A DNA stretch of 64,000 bases from positions 102,108-166,107 of the forward strand of contig JAJDDD010000013.1 of NCBI GenBank assembly GCA_029260495.1, in the 5' to 3' direction. This DNA comes from Phycisphaerales bacterium. Its GTDB lineage: Bacteria > Planctomycetota > Phycisphaerae > Phycisphaerales > UBA1924. Positions 8,526-24,972 of this stretch are shown one piece after another. The notes below the pieces were generated by a model. The model saw only the letters and a program-made list of their open reading frames with translations. It made no database searches and was not told the origin of the DNA. Each line of letters opens with the position of its first letter. Within the stretch, counting starts at the first letter, position 1. Made by a program: the position numbers and the translations under genes.

Positions 8526-9393
8526 GATCCGGCGCCAGGGTTGTATCCAAACCCAGCGCAATTGCCCGGTCGCTCATTTTCGCCACGAAAGCCGGGCGTC
8601 CCTCAGCCTGACCGATCGTCGCGACCAGCAACCATCCATCGGCGGAGCGCGTTCGATGAGCGCGAAGCACTGAGCGAATCAGCAGCGTTCTGAGCCGATC
8701 CGAAGAGCCCACAATGTCGCGCGGCAACGGATCACCCGCAAGCTCCGGCGCCACGGCGTACACCTCCCCAATCAAACGCTGGGCTTCATCAATCGCGCCA
8801 ACTCCAACTTTGGCAATCGCAAGCAGGCGCTTTATGCGCGCATCATCGGGTGATGCGCCAACTGCTTGCTCAAGCAGCTTCACCGATTTTGCATACGCGC
8901 CGGCGCCCAGCGCAGCCCGAACCGGATCGACAATCACTTCAACTTCTGCAACCGGCGGATGAGGACGCAGGTTTGGATCGGGCGCGATGATCTGTGGACT
9001 TCGTCCGTACACATACGCCGGGCCGAGCGAATCCGGACGACACGACAGACCGCAGGCATACCCCAGACCGAACGACGGCTGAAAGTGGGCGTGCGAATAT
9101 CCGATGTGCGCATTGGTTCGCCGAAAGCGCGACGAGTGAAACGCGGAAAACCCGGGTTGATATGCCGGATTCCAGTCAAATGCCTGATGTGGATACACAA
9201 TGACCGGAAGCTGATGCGGTTCGTGGTTCGCAATGACCGGCGAGGTGCGCCGGGCGAGGTCAACCGTGCGAACCGCAGCCCAAGCATTCAATTTTCCAGC
9301 ACATTCCGCCGCAACCGCACATGGTGCAAACAACCCAATTGCAGTACCAAAAACAGTGATTCTGAGGCCGAGAAGCTGATTCACTGGATTCAT
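8494..9393 (-). CDS. Secreted TPR-like protein of unknown function
   Basis: I do not recognise this 299-aa protein. The N-terminus is a signal peptide (hydrophobic stretch at about 9-29, likely cleavage after AVAA near residue 30), so it is exported. Residues about 55-150 are rich in His, Tyr, Phe and Pro without a clear fold. Residues about 160-280 contain alanine-rich helix pairs resembling tetratricopeptide repeats (AALGAGAYAKSVKLLEQAV, with SPDDARIKRLLAIAKV). I chose ATG 9393 over the longer frame from 9447 because the signal peptide then begins at the start, and AGGAG lies about 11 bases upstream. It converges on folK with a 32-base overlap. Confidence 0.7.
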   Translation of the reverse strand: MNPVNQLLGLRITVFGTAIGLFAPCAVAAECAGKLNAWAAVRTVDLARRTSPVIANHEPHQLPVIVYPHQAFDWNPAYQPGFSAFHSSRFRRTNAHIGYSHAHFQPSFGLGYACGLSCRPDSLGPAYVYGRSPQIIAPDPNLRPHPPVAEVEVIVDPVRAALGAGAYAKSVKLLEQAVGASPDDARIKRLLAIAKVGVGAIDEAQRLIGEVYAVAPELAGDPLPRDIVGSSDRLRTLLIRSVLRAHRTRSADGWLLVATIGQAEGRPAFVAKMSDRAIALGLDTTLAPDLIQGSRVMSY

Positions 9394-9649
9394 GGCGTCT
9401 GCCTCTCCTATATGGTTTGCGGGCGCCGCGGGCAAAACGACTTTCAAGAAATCATAGGTCGCCCAAGCGTATCGCCCCAGACCTGACTACCCTTGTCTCC
9501 CACTTTTCGGCGGACGACGAGAAAGCGTCCGAGGGGATTCAATACACCACCGCACGGCTGCCAGCAGGAGCGCACGCGAAATATTTCCCGCACACGACCT
9601 CGCCACGACGATATCTCTCAAGCTTCAGCGGCGTCCCGGAGTTTCCTGA

Positions 9650-10570
9650 ATGATTATTGACCTGCGTACCCACCTCAGTCCATCTATCGCGGACCCACGT
9701 TCTCCGGGCCAGATCATCTCCCAGGCTGACCATGCCGACGCGATGGCCTGCGTCGACGCACATGTTGTGTTCGGGTATCGATGCGAAAGATTCGGCCTGC
9801 ACATTCCGGTTGAAGCGGTCACCGCGTCCGTCAACGCCGGCGAAGGCGAACGCCTGGGTGTCGCTGGCGTTGATCCCACTTGTGACGCCGCGCTCGCAAA
9901 TATTGATAAAGCAGCCGAGGCGGGCCTGCTGGGTGTGACGATCGCGCCTGCAGATCAGGGTCTGCGTGTGACGAGTGAGGCGTGCATGGCGGCGTTTGAA
10001 CGCTGCGCGCTGCATGAGCTGCCGGTCTTCATCGCCAACCCGTTGTTGATCCAACCCGAGAGTGTTCTGGAGTTCGCCAACCCCGCGACACTTGATGAAG
10101 CGATGCGCGAGATTCCCAATCTCAAGGTGATCCTTGGTGACATCGGCTTCGGCTGGCTCGAAGAGGCGCTCACCATGTGCGCGAAACACGAGCGCGTTTA
10201 CGCAGAGATCAGTTCGGTGGTCGCCAGACCCTGGTCGCTCTTTACAACGTTAATTCGTGCGCACGAGCGCGGCGTGATGTCGAAGTTGTTTTTCGGCTCC
10301 GGTTTCCCCGCGGAGACACCCCAACGCGCCATTGAGCGAATTTACACGCTCGCAGCTCATCGCCCCGGCGGTGCGCTGCCGTCGCTGCCGCGCGAGGCGC
10401 TGCGCCAGCTCGTCGAGCGCAATGTCTTCGCTGAGCTCGGCATCGACCATCTAGTCCCGCGGCGCGGAGCGAGCGCGGAGGAGCCAGCCTTTTCCCCGGC
10501 GCAGAACGTGGTGGTGACATCCTCGACCGGGCTATTCGGTCCGCGACGCCGGGCAAATGCGTCGCAGTGA
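9650..10570 (+). CDS. Amidohydrolase-2 family homologue lacking the metal ligands
   Basis: This 306-aa protein follows the TIM-barrel layout of the COG2159/amidohydrolase-2 family: MIIDLRTH at the start, DAALANIDKAAEAGLLGVTI in the middle, IPNLKVILGDIGFGWLEEAL, LFFGSGFP and a closing RNVFAELGI. The metal-binding positions are changed. The usual DxHxH is DLRTH, the usual H of AHxGG is D (GDIGFG), and the usual FGSDxP is FGSGFP. Binding of the normal catalytic metal therefore looks impossible. It may be a pseudoenzyme, a binding protein or an enzyme with another mechanism. The C-terminal 45 residues are a variable tail. It starts at ATG 9650; nnrE follows after 45 bases. Confidence 0.75.
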   Translation: MIIDLRTHLSPSIADPRSPGQIISQADHADAMACVDAHVVFGYRCERFGLHIPVEAVTASVNAGEGERLGVAGVDPTCDAALANIDKAAEAGLLGVTIAPADQGLRVTSEACMAAFERCALHELPVFIANPLLIQPESVLEFANPATLDEAMREIPNLKVILGDIGFGWLEEALTMCAKHERVYAEISSVVARPWSLFTTLIRAHERGVMSKLFFGSGFPAETPQRAIERIYTLAAHRPGGALPSLPREALRQLVERNVFAELGIDHLVPRRGASAEEPAFSPAQNVVVTSSTGLFGPRRRANASQ

Positions 10571-10615
10571 CGTGCGAAGCGCGCACGGGACCGCGCTCTT
10601 TGTGACAATCAAGCA

Positions 10616-11371
10616 ATGATGTTTGAGATCATCGGACCGTGCCGAAGCAGGGCGAACGATCCGCGTCGCCATCTTGTGTTTTCGCGGGCTGCGATGCGCG
10701 AAGTTGATCGGGCTGCGATTGAGGAGCACGGAATTCCGGGGATTGTGCTTATGGAGAATGCTGCGACGGCGCTGCTGGCGGGGGCGCTGGAGTTGCTGGA
10801 AGGGGTTGAGCATCCGAGCGCATTGATTTGCTGCGGGCCGGGAAACAATGGGGGCGATGGATTGGCGCTGGCGCGGCGGCTTCAGAACGAGGGCGTGCGC
10901 ACAGCATGCCTGCTTTCGCGCACCGCCGAGGCATATACAGGCGACGCTCGGGTGAATCTGCAAATCGCGGAGTCGATGTGTTTGCGCATTTCAGTGGCGG
11001 ACGGCGCGGCGCCTGAAGAGACGGCGGCTCAACTGGCGCACGAACTTGGCGGACCGGCGTTGATTGTGGATGCGCTGTTCGGGACGGGGCTCACGCGGGC
11101 GATCGAGGCGCCGACGGATCGGTTGATTGAGTGGATCAATCGTGCGCGGTCCGGGGGGGCGAAGACGCTGGCGGTGGATATCCCCTCCGGGCTGGACACA
11201 GATTCGGGGGAGCCTTTGGGGCCAGCAGTGCGGGCGGATCTGACGGTGACGCTGGGCGGGATGAAGCAGGGGCTGGCGCGCGAGGGGGCGAGGGCCTGGA
11301 CGGGGCGAATCGAGGTGGGAGACATCGGGGCGCCGATCGAACTGCTGGAGGCCCACGGGCGGACGCCGTAG
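10616..11371 (+). CDS. nnrE: NAD(P)H-hydrate epimerase (YjeF N-terminal domain)
   Basis: NnrE (251 aa) interconverts the R and S forms of hydrated NAD(P)H so the dehydratase can repair them. Family motifs are present: LMENAA at about 45-50, the nucleotide-binding GPGNNGGDG at 74-82, VDALFGTGL at about 150-158 and DIPSGLDTDSG at about 184-194. Many bacteria have this domain fused to the ADP/ATP-dependent dehydratase (NnrD); here the protein ends after the epimerase domain, so the dehydratase must be encoded elsewhere. The start is ATG 10616 (a second ATG follows at 10619). dnaB begins 118 bases downstream in the same direction. Confidence 0.92.
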   Translation: MMFEIIGPCRSRANDPRRHLVFSRAAMREVDRAAIEEHGIPGIVLMENAATALLAGALELLEGVEHPSALICCGPGNNGGDGLALARRLQNEGVRTACLLSRTAEAYTGDARVNLQIAESMCLRISVADGAAPEETAAQLAHELGGPALIVDALFGTGLTRAIEAPTDRLIEWINRARSGGAKTLAVDIPSGLDTDSGEPLGPAVRADLTVTLGGMKQGLAREGARAWTGRIEVGDIGAPIELLEAHGRTP

Positions 11372-11489
11372 CGACGGTTCTTCAACACATCGCCCACGGC
11401 GGCTGTCGGTTGCGCACGGGGGGAGGACTGAATGCGTAGGATGGAGTTGAACGCTGTGGAAGCGTTCGCATGGAGGCGCGTTTGCGATC

Positions 11490-13097
11490 GTGAGCATGGA
11501 GGCTGCGACAACCAGCAAGGGTTCGGAGAGCTCACGTTCTCGCAGCCCTGTCGGGCGGCGGGCGCCCATAGAGAGGCTGCTGGAGAAGCGACCGCCGAAT
11601 GCGCCTGAGGCTGAGATGTCGCTGCTGGGATCGATATTGATCGATCCGGGTGTGCTGCCTGATGTCATCTCGCTGATCAGCGCGGGCGAAGACTTCTACG
11701 CCTCAGCTCATGCGCTCATCTACGATGCGCTGGTCGATCTCTATGACCAGCGGCAGTCGGGCGACCTGGTGCAGCTGCTCGACGCGCTGCAAACGAAGAA
11801 TGCACTGGAGAATGTCGGCGGGGCGGATTATCTGGTGCAGCTCGCGGAGAGTGTTCCCTCCGCAGCGAACGCGGTTCACTACGCGCGAATCGTCGCGGAG
11901 AAGGCGCGGCTGCGGCGTCTGATTGAAGCAGCCAGCGAGATTATCCATGAAGCGCACAACACAGGGGATCTTGGCGCCGAGGGTGCGCGGGAGGTGCTCG
12001 ACCGCGCCGAGCAACGGATTTTTGATATCGCAGAGCGATCGCAGACCGCGGATGCGCAGAAGCTTCAGGAGCTTCTCCATGAAGCAATGGTTCTGCTTGA
12101 GGCAAATGAAGGCCGGCCCATTACAGGGCTGGCGACGGGGTACATGCGGCTTGATGAGCTGACGACGGGTTTGCAGCCGGGCGAACTCCTTATTCTCGCT
12201 GCCCGGCCTTCGATGGGAAAGACGGCGCTGGCGCTGAATCTGGCGGAGCATGTCGCGCTGCACGGGGCGCATCATGCGGCGGCGCCGGTGGCATTCTTTA
12301 GTTTGGAAATGAGCCGCCAGGCGCTGACGCAGCGGATGATGTGCGCGCGAGCGACGGTGGATTCGCATCGGTTCCGCACGAATACGCTCACGGAAGATGA
12401 CTATCGGCGGCTTATGAAGGCATGCGGGGATCTCGATCCGGCGCCGCTGTACATTGATGACACGCCGGGGATGACCATCCTTCAGCTTCGGGCGCGGGCG
12501 CGGCGGTTGGTTGCGCAGCACGGCGTGAAGTGCATTTTTATTGATTATCTTCAGCTTCTGACGGCGCCGGGCTCGGCGCGGGAGTCGCGGCAGGTGGAGG
12601 TTTCGGCGATCAGCCGGCAGATTAAGGCGCTGGCGCGGGAGCTCAACATTCCGGTGGTGTGCCTTGCACAGCTGAATCGTGGAGCGGAGCAGCGCGAGGG
12701 GCATCGGCCGCGGATGAGCGATCTGCGTGAGTCGGGGTCGATCGAGCAGGATGCAGATGTCATCATGCTCCTGCACCGCGAGTCCTATTACCACCAGGGC
12801 GATGAGCAGTGGCTCGAAGAGCACGAGGGCGAGGAGAATCTGGCGGAGGTCATCATTGCGAAGCAGCGAAACGGGCCGACGGGCGTGGCGAAGCTGACGT
12901 GGGACGCGAAGACGACGCGATTTTTGGACTACACAGAGCAGCGGTATCGGGAGCCTGTGTCGTATTCCGCCCCGACGGCGCCCCCGGAAGTGACAACCTT
13001 CGCGCCGGGGACGAGATCTGGGCCGGCAGAGTCGCACCGGGATGGTGGGGGGCCGGCGAGGCCCTGGGAGGGTGAGGAGTCGGACGCACCGTTTTGA
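11490..13097 (+). CDS. dnaB: Replicative DNA helicase DnaB
   Basis: DnaB (535 aa) is the hexameric helicase that unwinds DNA at the replication fork. The N-terminal domain (about 30-135) contains PPNAPEAEMSLLGS and the primase-interacting region. The RecA-like C-terminal domain has Walker A ARPSMGKT at 238-245, FSLEMSRQALTQRM, the Walker B region IFIDYLQLL and the arginine-finger region DLRESGSIEQDADV. It ends with a flexible tail of about 50 residues rich in Pro and Gly, making it longer than usual (about 450-480). No intein is present. The start is GTG 11490, or the ATG two codons on at 11496. Confidence 0.96.
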   Translation: MSMEAATTSKGSESSRSRSPVGRRAPIERLLEKRPPNAPEAEMSLLGSILIDPGVLPDVISLISAGEDFYASAHALIYDALVDLYDQRQSGDLVQLLDALQTKNALENVGGADYLVQLAESVPSAANAVHYARIVAEKARLRRLIEAASEIIHEAHNTGDLGAEGAREVLDRAEQRIFDIAERSQTADAQKLQELLHEAMVLLEANEGRPITGLATGYMRLDELTTGLQPGELLILAARPSMGKTALALNLAEHVALHGAHHAAAPVAFFSLEMSRQALTQRMMCARATVDSHRFRTNTLTEDDYRRLMKACGDLDPAPLYIDDTPGMTILQLRARARRLVAQHGVKCIFIDYLQLLTAPGSARESRQVEVSAISRQIKALARELNIPVVCLAQLNRGAEQREGHRPRMSDLRESGSIEQDADVIMLLHRESYYHQGDEQWLEEHEGEENLAEVIIAKQRNGPTGVAKLTWDAKTTRFLDYTEQRYREPVSYSAPTAPPEVTTFAPGTRSGPAESHRDGGGPARPWEGEESDAPF

Positions 13098-13102
13098 CGG
13101 GC

Positions 13103-13130
13103 TTGCGGCGGGCGGGGATCGCGGTACACT
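13103..13130 (+). promoter_or_regulatory. Possible promoter for the ribosomal protein operon
   Basis: TTGCGG (13103-13108) and TACACT (13125-13130) are separated by 16 bases just after dnaB. The match to consensus is partial. Its position before rplK makes it a reasonable start for the ribosomal and RNA polymerase block. Confidence 0.3.
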
Positions 13131-13139
13131 TTCCGGCTC

Positions 13140-13158
13140 GCTTCGGCGAAGCATTTTT
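13140..13158 (+). terminator. Short hairpin with T tract between dnaB and rplK
   Basis: GCTTC (13140-13144) pairs with GAAGC (13148-13152) around three bases, followed by a run of five Ts at 13154-13158. It is a weak terminator-like element, either ending dnaB transcripts or acting in the leader of the rplK operon. Confidence 0.35.
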
Positions 13159-13227
13159 CAACAACTCAACACCGATCGGACCACCATTGCGGCTTGAAAG
13201 CTGCTCGGCGGTGGGAGGTAAGCACTT

Positions 13228-13656
13228 ATGGCGAAGAAAGAAATCGTCACCACATTCAAGGTGACAGCCCCCGGCGGACAGGCGACTCCAGCCCCGCCGC
13301 TCGGCCCGGCCTTGGGCGGCAACGGCGTCAATCCAGGTCAGTTCATCCAGCAGTTCAACGCTGCGACAGGCTCGCTGAATGGCAAGGTTGTCGGCTGTGT
13401 GATCACTGTCTACGGGGATCGCTCGTTCGACTTTGTGATTAAGTCATCGCCAGCGGCGAACTTGATCAGAACGGCGGCGGGGATTGAAAAGGGCTCGGGC
13501 GTGCCTCACACGGAGAAGGTGGGCAAGATCACAAGTGATCAGGTTCGGGCGATCGCGGAGGAGAAACTGGCAGACCTGAACGCAGGCTCGGTTGATTCAG
13601 CGATGCGGATGATCGAAGGCACAGCTCGCTCAATGGGCGTTGTGGTGGAGGGCTGA
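13228..13656 (+). CDS. rplK: Large subunit ribosomal protein L11
   Basis: L11 (142 aa, normal length) binds the GTPase-associated region of 23S rRNA. The N-terminal domain shows the proline-rich stretch GGQATPAPPLGPALG and GVNPGQF, and the C-terminal rRNA-binding domain ends with the usual AMRMIEGTARSMGV. GGGAGG lies about 10 bases before ATG 13228. The common neighbours secE and nusG are absent; dnaB is upstream instead. rplA starts 5 bases after the stop, so L11 and L1 are co-transcribed as is usual. Confidence 0.98.
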   Translation: MAKKEIVTTFKVTAPGGQATPAPPLGPALGGNGVNPGQFIQQFNAATGSLNGKVVGCVITVYGDRSFDFVIKSSPAANLIRTAAGIEKGSGVPHTEKVGKITSDQVRAIAEEKLADLNAGSVDSAMRMIEGTARSMGVVVEG

Positions 13657-13661
13657 TTCCA

Positions 13662-14375
13662 ATGGCGAAGAAGATAGAAGAAAAGAAGCCTCGCCGTCTT
13701 GGCAAGCGTTCGTGGGACAACATCAAGCTGGCGCCGGCGGAGGCGATCGAGCTTCATGAGGCTGTAAAGGTTCTCAAGAAGTTCAAGGGGCCGAAGTTTG
13801 ATCAATCGGTCGAGGTCTGCATGGTGCTGGGGATTGATCCGAAGCAGGCGGATCAGCAGGTGCGCGGGGCCGTCGCGATGCCGAATGGCATTGGCAAGTC
13901 CAAGCGCGTCATAGCGTTCTGCCAGAGCGATGTGGCGAAGGAAGCTTTGGCTGCAGGGGCTGTGAAGGCTGGCGGCGAAGAGCTGGTTGAAGAAATCGAG
14001 AAGGGTTTCGTTGATTTCGATGTCGCCGTCGCGAGCCCGGACATGATGCGCGTGGTGAGCAAGCTTGGGCGTGTGCTTGGTCCCAAGGGGCTGATGCCTT
14101 CGCCGAAGGCGGGCACGGTGACGCCGAATGTTGCGGAAGCGGTGAAGGAATACTCTGCGGGCAAGGTTGAATACCGCAATGACAAGAGCGGAAACATTCA
14201 TGCGGCGGTGGGAAAGATGAGCTTTTCGGAGAGTGATCTTGCTGAGAATCTGGATTACTTCATCGAGACGATCGCCAAGCTTCGCCCATCGAGTGTGAAA
14301 GGGCGATTCGTTAAGAAGATCAGCATCAGCGGAACAATGACGCCGGGCGTGCAGGTGGCGTACGCAGGCGAGTGA
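13662..14375 (+). CDS. rplA: Large subunit ribosomal protein L1
   Basis: L1 (237 aa) forms the mobile L1 stalk and in many bacteria represses its own operon by binding the mRNA. The N-terminus is basic (KKIEEKKPRRLGKRS). Family signatures are clear, including KFDQSVEV, VRGAVAMPNGIGK (the usual RGxVxLPxGxGK), the L1 signature KLGRVLGPKGLMPSPKAGTV and VEYRNDKSGNIHAAVGK. The start ATG 13662 is 5 bases after rplK. The gap to rplJ is 50 bases. Length is normal. Confidence 0.98.
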   Translation: MAKKIEEKKPRRLGKRSWDNIKLAPAEAIELHEAVKVLKKFKGPKFDQSVEVCMVLGIDPKQADQQVRGAVAMPNGIGKSKRVIAFCQSDVAKEALAAGAVKAGGEELVEEIEKGFVDFDVAVASPDMMRVVSKLGRVLGPKGLMPSPKAGTVTPNVAEAVKEYSAGKVEYRNDKSGNIHAAVGKMSFSESDLAENLDYFIETIAKLRPSSVKGRFVKKISISGTMTPGVQVAYAGE

Positions 14376-14425
14376 TAGGGTCGGGCGAGTCCGATTCGCC
14401 GGAAGATTAAGAAAGAGAAGAACCG

Positions 14426-14971
14426 ATGAGCAAGACCGTCAAAGAGTTCATGATGCGCGACTACAAGTCGCTTTTCGAAGGCGTTGAAGATGCGCTGCTC
14501 GTGAGCGTGCGCGGCGTCGAGGCGAACGACAACAACCGCATGCGTCTGGGTCTTCAGGAGAAGGGCATACGGATTACGGTTGTGCGAAACAATCTGGCGA
14601 AGCGCGCTTTTGCTGACTCCAGCCTTGAAGGATTGAATGACTTGCTGGATGGGCCGACAGCGCTTGCCTATGGCGGGGAGACAGTTGTTGACGCTGCCCG
14701 CGAGTTGGTGAAGTGGGCCAAAGAGGTTCAGCAGCTCGAACTCAAGGGCGCCATCCTTGATGGCGAGCTCTTCGAAGGTGCAGCGGGTGTTCAAAGGCTG
14801 TCGGACTTCCCGACGCGCGATGAAGCTCAGGCGCAGGTGGTTACGCTCGTTCTGAGCCCGGCGCGCAATCTGGTTGGCGGGATCCTCGGGCCAGGCTCGT
14901 CGCTGGCTTCCATTGTGAAGTCGATCGAAGAGAAGCTGGAAAAGGGAGAGACGATCAGCAAGGCGGGCTGA
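14426..14971 (+). CDS. rplJ: Large subunit ribosomal protein L10
   Basis: L10 (181 aa) anchors the L7/L12 dimers to the ribosome. The N-terminal globular domain includes RVTVVRNNLAKRAF (here ITVVRNNLAKRAF) and GPTALAYGGE; the C-terminal helix from about 150 carries the L12 binding region. It starts at ATG 14426 with AAGAGAAG just upstream. Only 50 bases separate it from rplA, too little for the long L10 leader known in enterobacteria. The gap to rplL is long (177 bases). Confidence 0.97.
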   Translation: MSKTVKEFMMRDYKSLFEGVEDALLVSVRGVEANDNNRMRLGLQEKGIRITVVRNNLAKRAFADSSLEGLNDLLDGPTALAYGGETVVDAARELVKWAKEVQQLELKGAILDGELFEGAAGVQRLSDFPTRDEAQAQVVTLVLSPARNLVGGILGPGSSLASIVKSIEEKLEKGETISKAG

Positions 14972-15148
14972 GGCGTGTGAGCGTCGGAACTGCCTTGTTG
15001 CGATTGATAGATGAGAAAAAACTGACAACATCCGATCCGGACTGGCCCTTGGGTTAAAGGTTGAGCGTTCAGCCCCTCTCTGGATGGTGTTCACCGTCAG
15101 GCGTGACCAAACGTCGAACGGCGAGATAGAGAAAGTAGAGACGAAATT

Positions 15149-15550
15149 ATGTCCGAAGAAACCAAAACATTTGACGCCAAAATCACCAAGATCGGTGATG
15201 AGCTCGCCGGCCTTACGCTTAAGGAAGCAGTTGATCTCGGTGATTACATGAAAGAGACGTATGGCATTGAGCCGGCTGCTGGCGGCGGCGTGATCATGGC
15301 GGCTGCTGGCGGCGACGCGGGCGGCGGCGAGGAAGAGAAGACCTCGTTCGACGTGATCCTTACCTCTGCTGGCGATAAGAAGATTCAGGTCATTAAGGTC
15401 GTGCGGGAGATCACCGGCCTCGGTCTGAAGGAAGCCAAGGATCTTGTCGACGGCGCTCCCAAGGCGGTCAAGGAAGGCCTGAGCAAGGAAGACGCCGAGG
15501 CTCTCAAGACCAAGCTCGAAGAGGTCGGCGGCGGCGTCGAGATCAAGTAA
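15149..15550 (+). CDS. rplL: Large subunit ribosomal protein L7/L12
   Basis: L7/L12 (133 aa) is the multicopy stalk protein that recruits and stimulates translation GTPases. The N-terminal dimerisation domain covers about 1-45, followed by a Gly/Ala hinge ([18 protein letters not shown]), and the C-terminal domain contains [35 protein letters not shown] and the closing GGGVEIK. The start is ATG 15149. It lies in the usual place between rplJ and rpoB, but both flanking gaps are long (177 and 332 bases). Confidence 0.98.
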   Translation: MSEETKTFDAKITKIGDELAGLTLKEAVDLGDYMKETYGIEPAAGGGVIMAAAGGDAGGGEEEKTSFDVILTSAGDKKIQVIKVVREITGLGLKEAKDLVDGAPKAVKEGLSKEDAEALKTKLEEVGGGVEIK

Positions 15551-15595
15551 GAGAACACGAATCGAGCAGACGACCTGCTCGCGGATGAGCAATTT

Positions 15596-15635
15596 GGACA
15601 AGAGGCGTCCCTCTCAAGAGAGGGGCGCCTTGTCC
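15596..15635 (+). promoter_or_regulatory. Long hairpin between rplL and rpoB (attenuator or RNA processing site)
   Basis: The arm at 15596-15615 pairs with 15618-15635 around a very short loop, giving about 17 base pairs with one small bulge and one mismatch. No T tract follows, so it is not a simple terminator. In E. coli the same gap holds an attenuator and an RNase III cleavage hairpin; a similar role here is an inference. Confidence 0.55.
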
Positions 15636-15745
15636 AGTCGGTGGCCGAGCGGCTGGCAGAAATGGAAAAATTGGGTTGTTTGCCGGGTTTTTTCGCTTAT
15701 GGCCATAATTTTGTCTTTTTTTGAAAATCGGTTCCGGTCCGCTTC

Positions 15746-15774
15746 TTGCAGGCGGATGATCGGCGGGCTATGAT
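15746..15774 (+). promoter_or_regulatory. Internal promoter upstream of rpoB
   Basis: TTGCAG (15746-15751) and TATGAT (15769-15774) are separated by 17 bases, the ideal spacing, and the -10 box matches five of six consensus bases. An AT-rich tract (about 15697-15728) lies just upstream like an UP element. It would give rpoB an extra start with a leader of about 100 bases. Confidence 0.5.
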
Positions 15775-15882
15775 GCATGGCTCGGCGTTTTCAAACGGGT
15801 GTGACCACGACTCAACTCTTACTTCATTGGATGGCCTCAAAGTGGGGCCAATCCCTGTAGTTCAACCATCGTGAGGATTTCG

Positions 15883-19695
<3,813 letters not shown>

Positions 19696-19756
19696 TTTTC
19701 ATACTTCTGGCCAAATAAAGGCGCCAGAGCCAAGGCTGCGTTTGGGAGTGATTTCG

Positions 19757-20356
19757 ATGAAACATCACCAAATCGGTGGAATCAGTTTGGTTGTCGCGTT
19801 GAGTGTTGTTGTGCTTGGTTGCGAGCAAGGCGCCAAGAGCGACTCGACGCCTGATGGTGGAGCGACCAACAACGACGCTGTGGCGACTGGCGCCGAGCGC
19901 AATGGCAAGCCCGCTCCACCTGCTGCAAACTCAACTTCCGATCATTCGACAGACACAGAGAGTCCGGTGAGCCTCGTTCCGCTGAAGGACAGAACGCCTG
20001 ATGAAGCGTTTGAAACCTATATTGAGCGGCTTCGGGTCGGTGATTTCTGGGGCGCTTTGGAGGTGTGCGATCCTGACGCAGAGGGGACACTCGCGCTTAC
20101 CGGGTTCGCAGACAACCTCGACAACGTGCGCCGCGACCTTGAGTCTGACCCAAACTCACCAATCTCTTATGAGACCATGATCCATCTTACAACGGGCGAC
20201 TTTAAAGCGTTGACGTGGGCGGTCGTCTCTGAAGGCGCGGACTCAGCGGTCGTTGAGATTACGAAGCCTGATCCTGGGGACACAACGGACGTGCGCCTTA
20301 CCTTCCTTGATGGCGCCTGGCGCGTCATCCCGCCTCCCAAGACCGGCATTCCGTAA
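19757..20356 (+). CDS. Lipoprotein of unknown function between rpoB and rpoC
   Basis: This 199-aa protein has a lipoprotein signal peptide ending in the lipobox VLGC, with the lipidated Cys at residue 22. A low-complexity linker rich in Asp, Asn, Ala, Thr and Ser (about 23-80) leads to a folded domain at about 85-199. That domain begins TPDEAFETYIERLRVGDFWGALEVC and ends LTFLDGAWRVIPP, a pattern like the NTF2/SnoaL or DUF4878 fold (weak inference). ATG 19757 has GGGAG 8 bases upstream; the longer frame from 19649 would overlap rpoB. The gene lies 61 bases after rpoB and 102 before rpoC, an unusual place. Confidence 0.75.
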   Translation: MKHHQIGGISLVVALSVVVLGCEQGAKSDSTPDGGATNNDAVATGAERNGKPAPPAANSTSDHSTDTESPVSLVPLKDRTPDEAFETYIERLRVGDFWGALEVCDPDAEGTLALTGFADNLDNVRRDLESDPNSPISYETMIHLTTGDFKALTWAVVSEGADSAVVEITKPDPGDTTDVRLTFLDGAWRVIPPPKTGIP

Positions 20357-20458
20357 AACGAACAAAACCCTCCAAGCAGCAGTGGCTCGACAGGAGCCAT
20401 CACCGACCGAGCCGAATCACACGCGATCGACGCACAAGACTGGAGAGCACAGCTAATC

Positions 20459-24874
<4,416 letters not shown>

Positions 24875-24911
24875 GCTTCCCGCGCAGTAGAGCTTCGAAA
24901 ACACTCAACAG

Positions 24912-24939
24912 ACCTCCGCTCTCAGGCGGAGGTTTTTTT
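24912..24939 (+). terminator. Rho-independent terminator after rpoC
   Basis: ACCTCCGC (24912-24919) pairs perfectly with GCGGAGGT (24926-24933) around a six-base loop and is followed by seven Ts. It ends the ribosomal/RNA polymerase transcript 38 bases after the rpoC stop. Confidence 0.9.
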
Positions 24940-24972
24940 ATGCGCAATGGGCACTGCAATTTCAGCGTAAAA

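Noticed and set aside
9417..9653. 78-aa open frame upstream of the amidohydrolase homologue
   Set aside because: No ribosome site or hydrophobic pattern; overlaps the next start.
11703..13154. 483-aa open frame on the minus strand inside dnaB
   Set aside because: Arg- and Pro-rich translation without domains, fully opposite dnaB.
14255..15601. 448-aa open frame on the minus strand across rplJ and rplL
   Set aside because: Opposite three ribosomal protein genes; no family resemblance.
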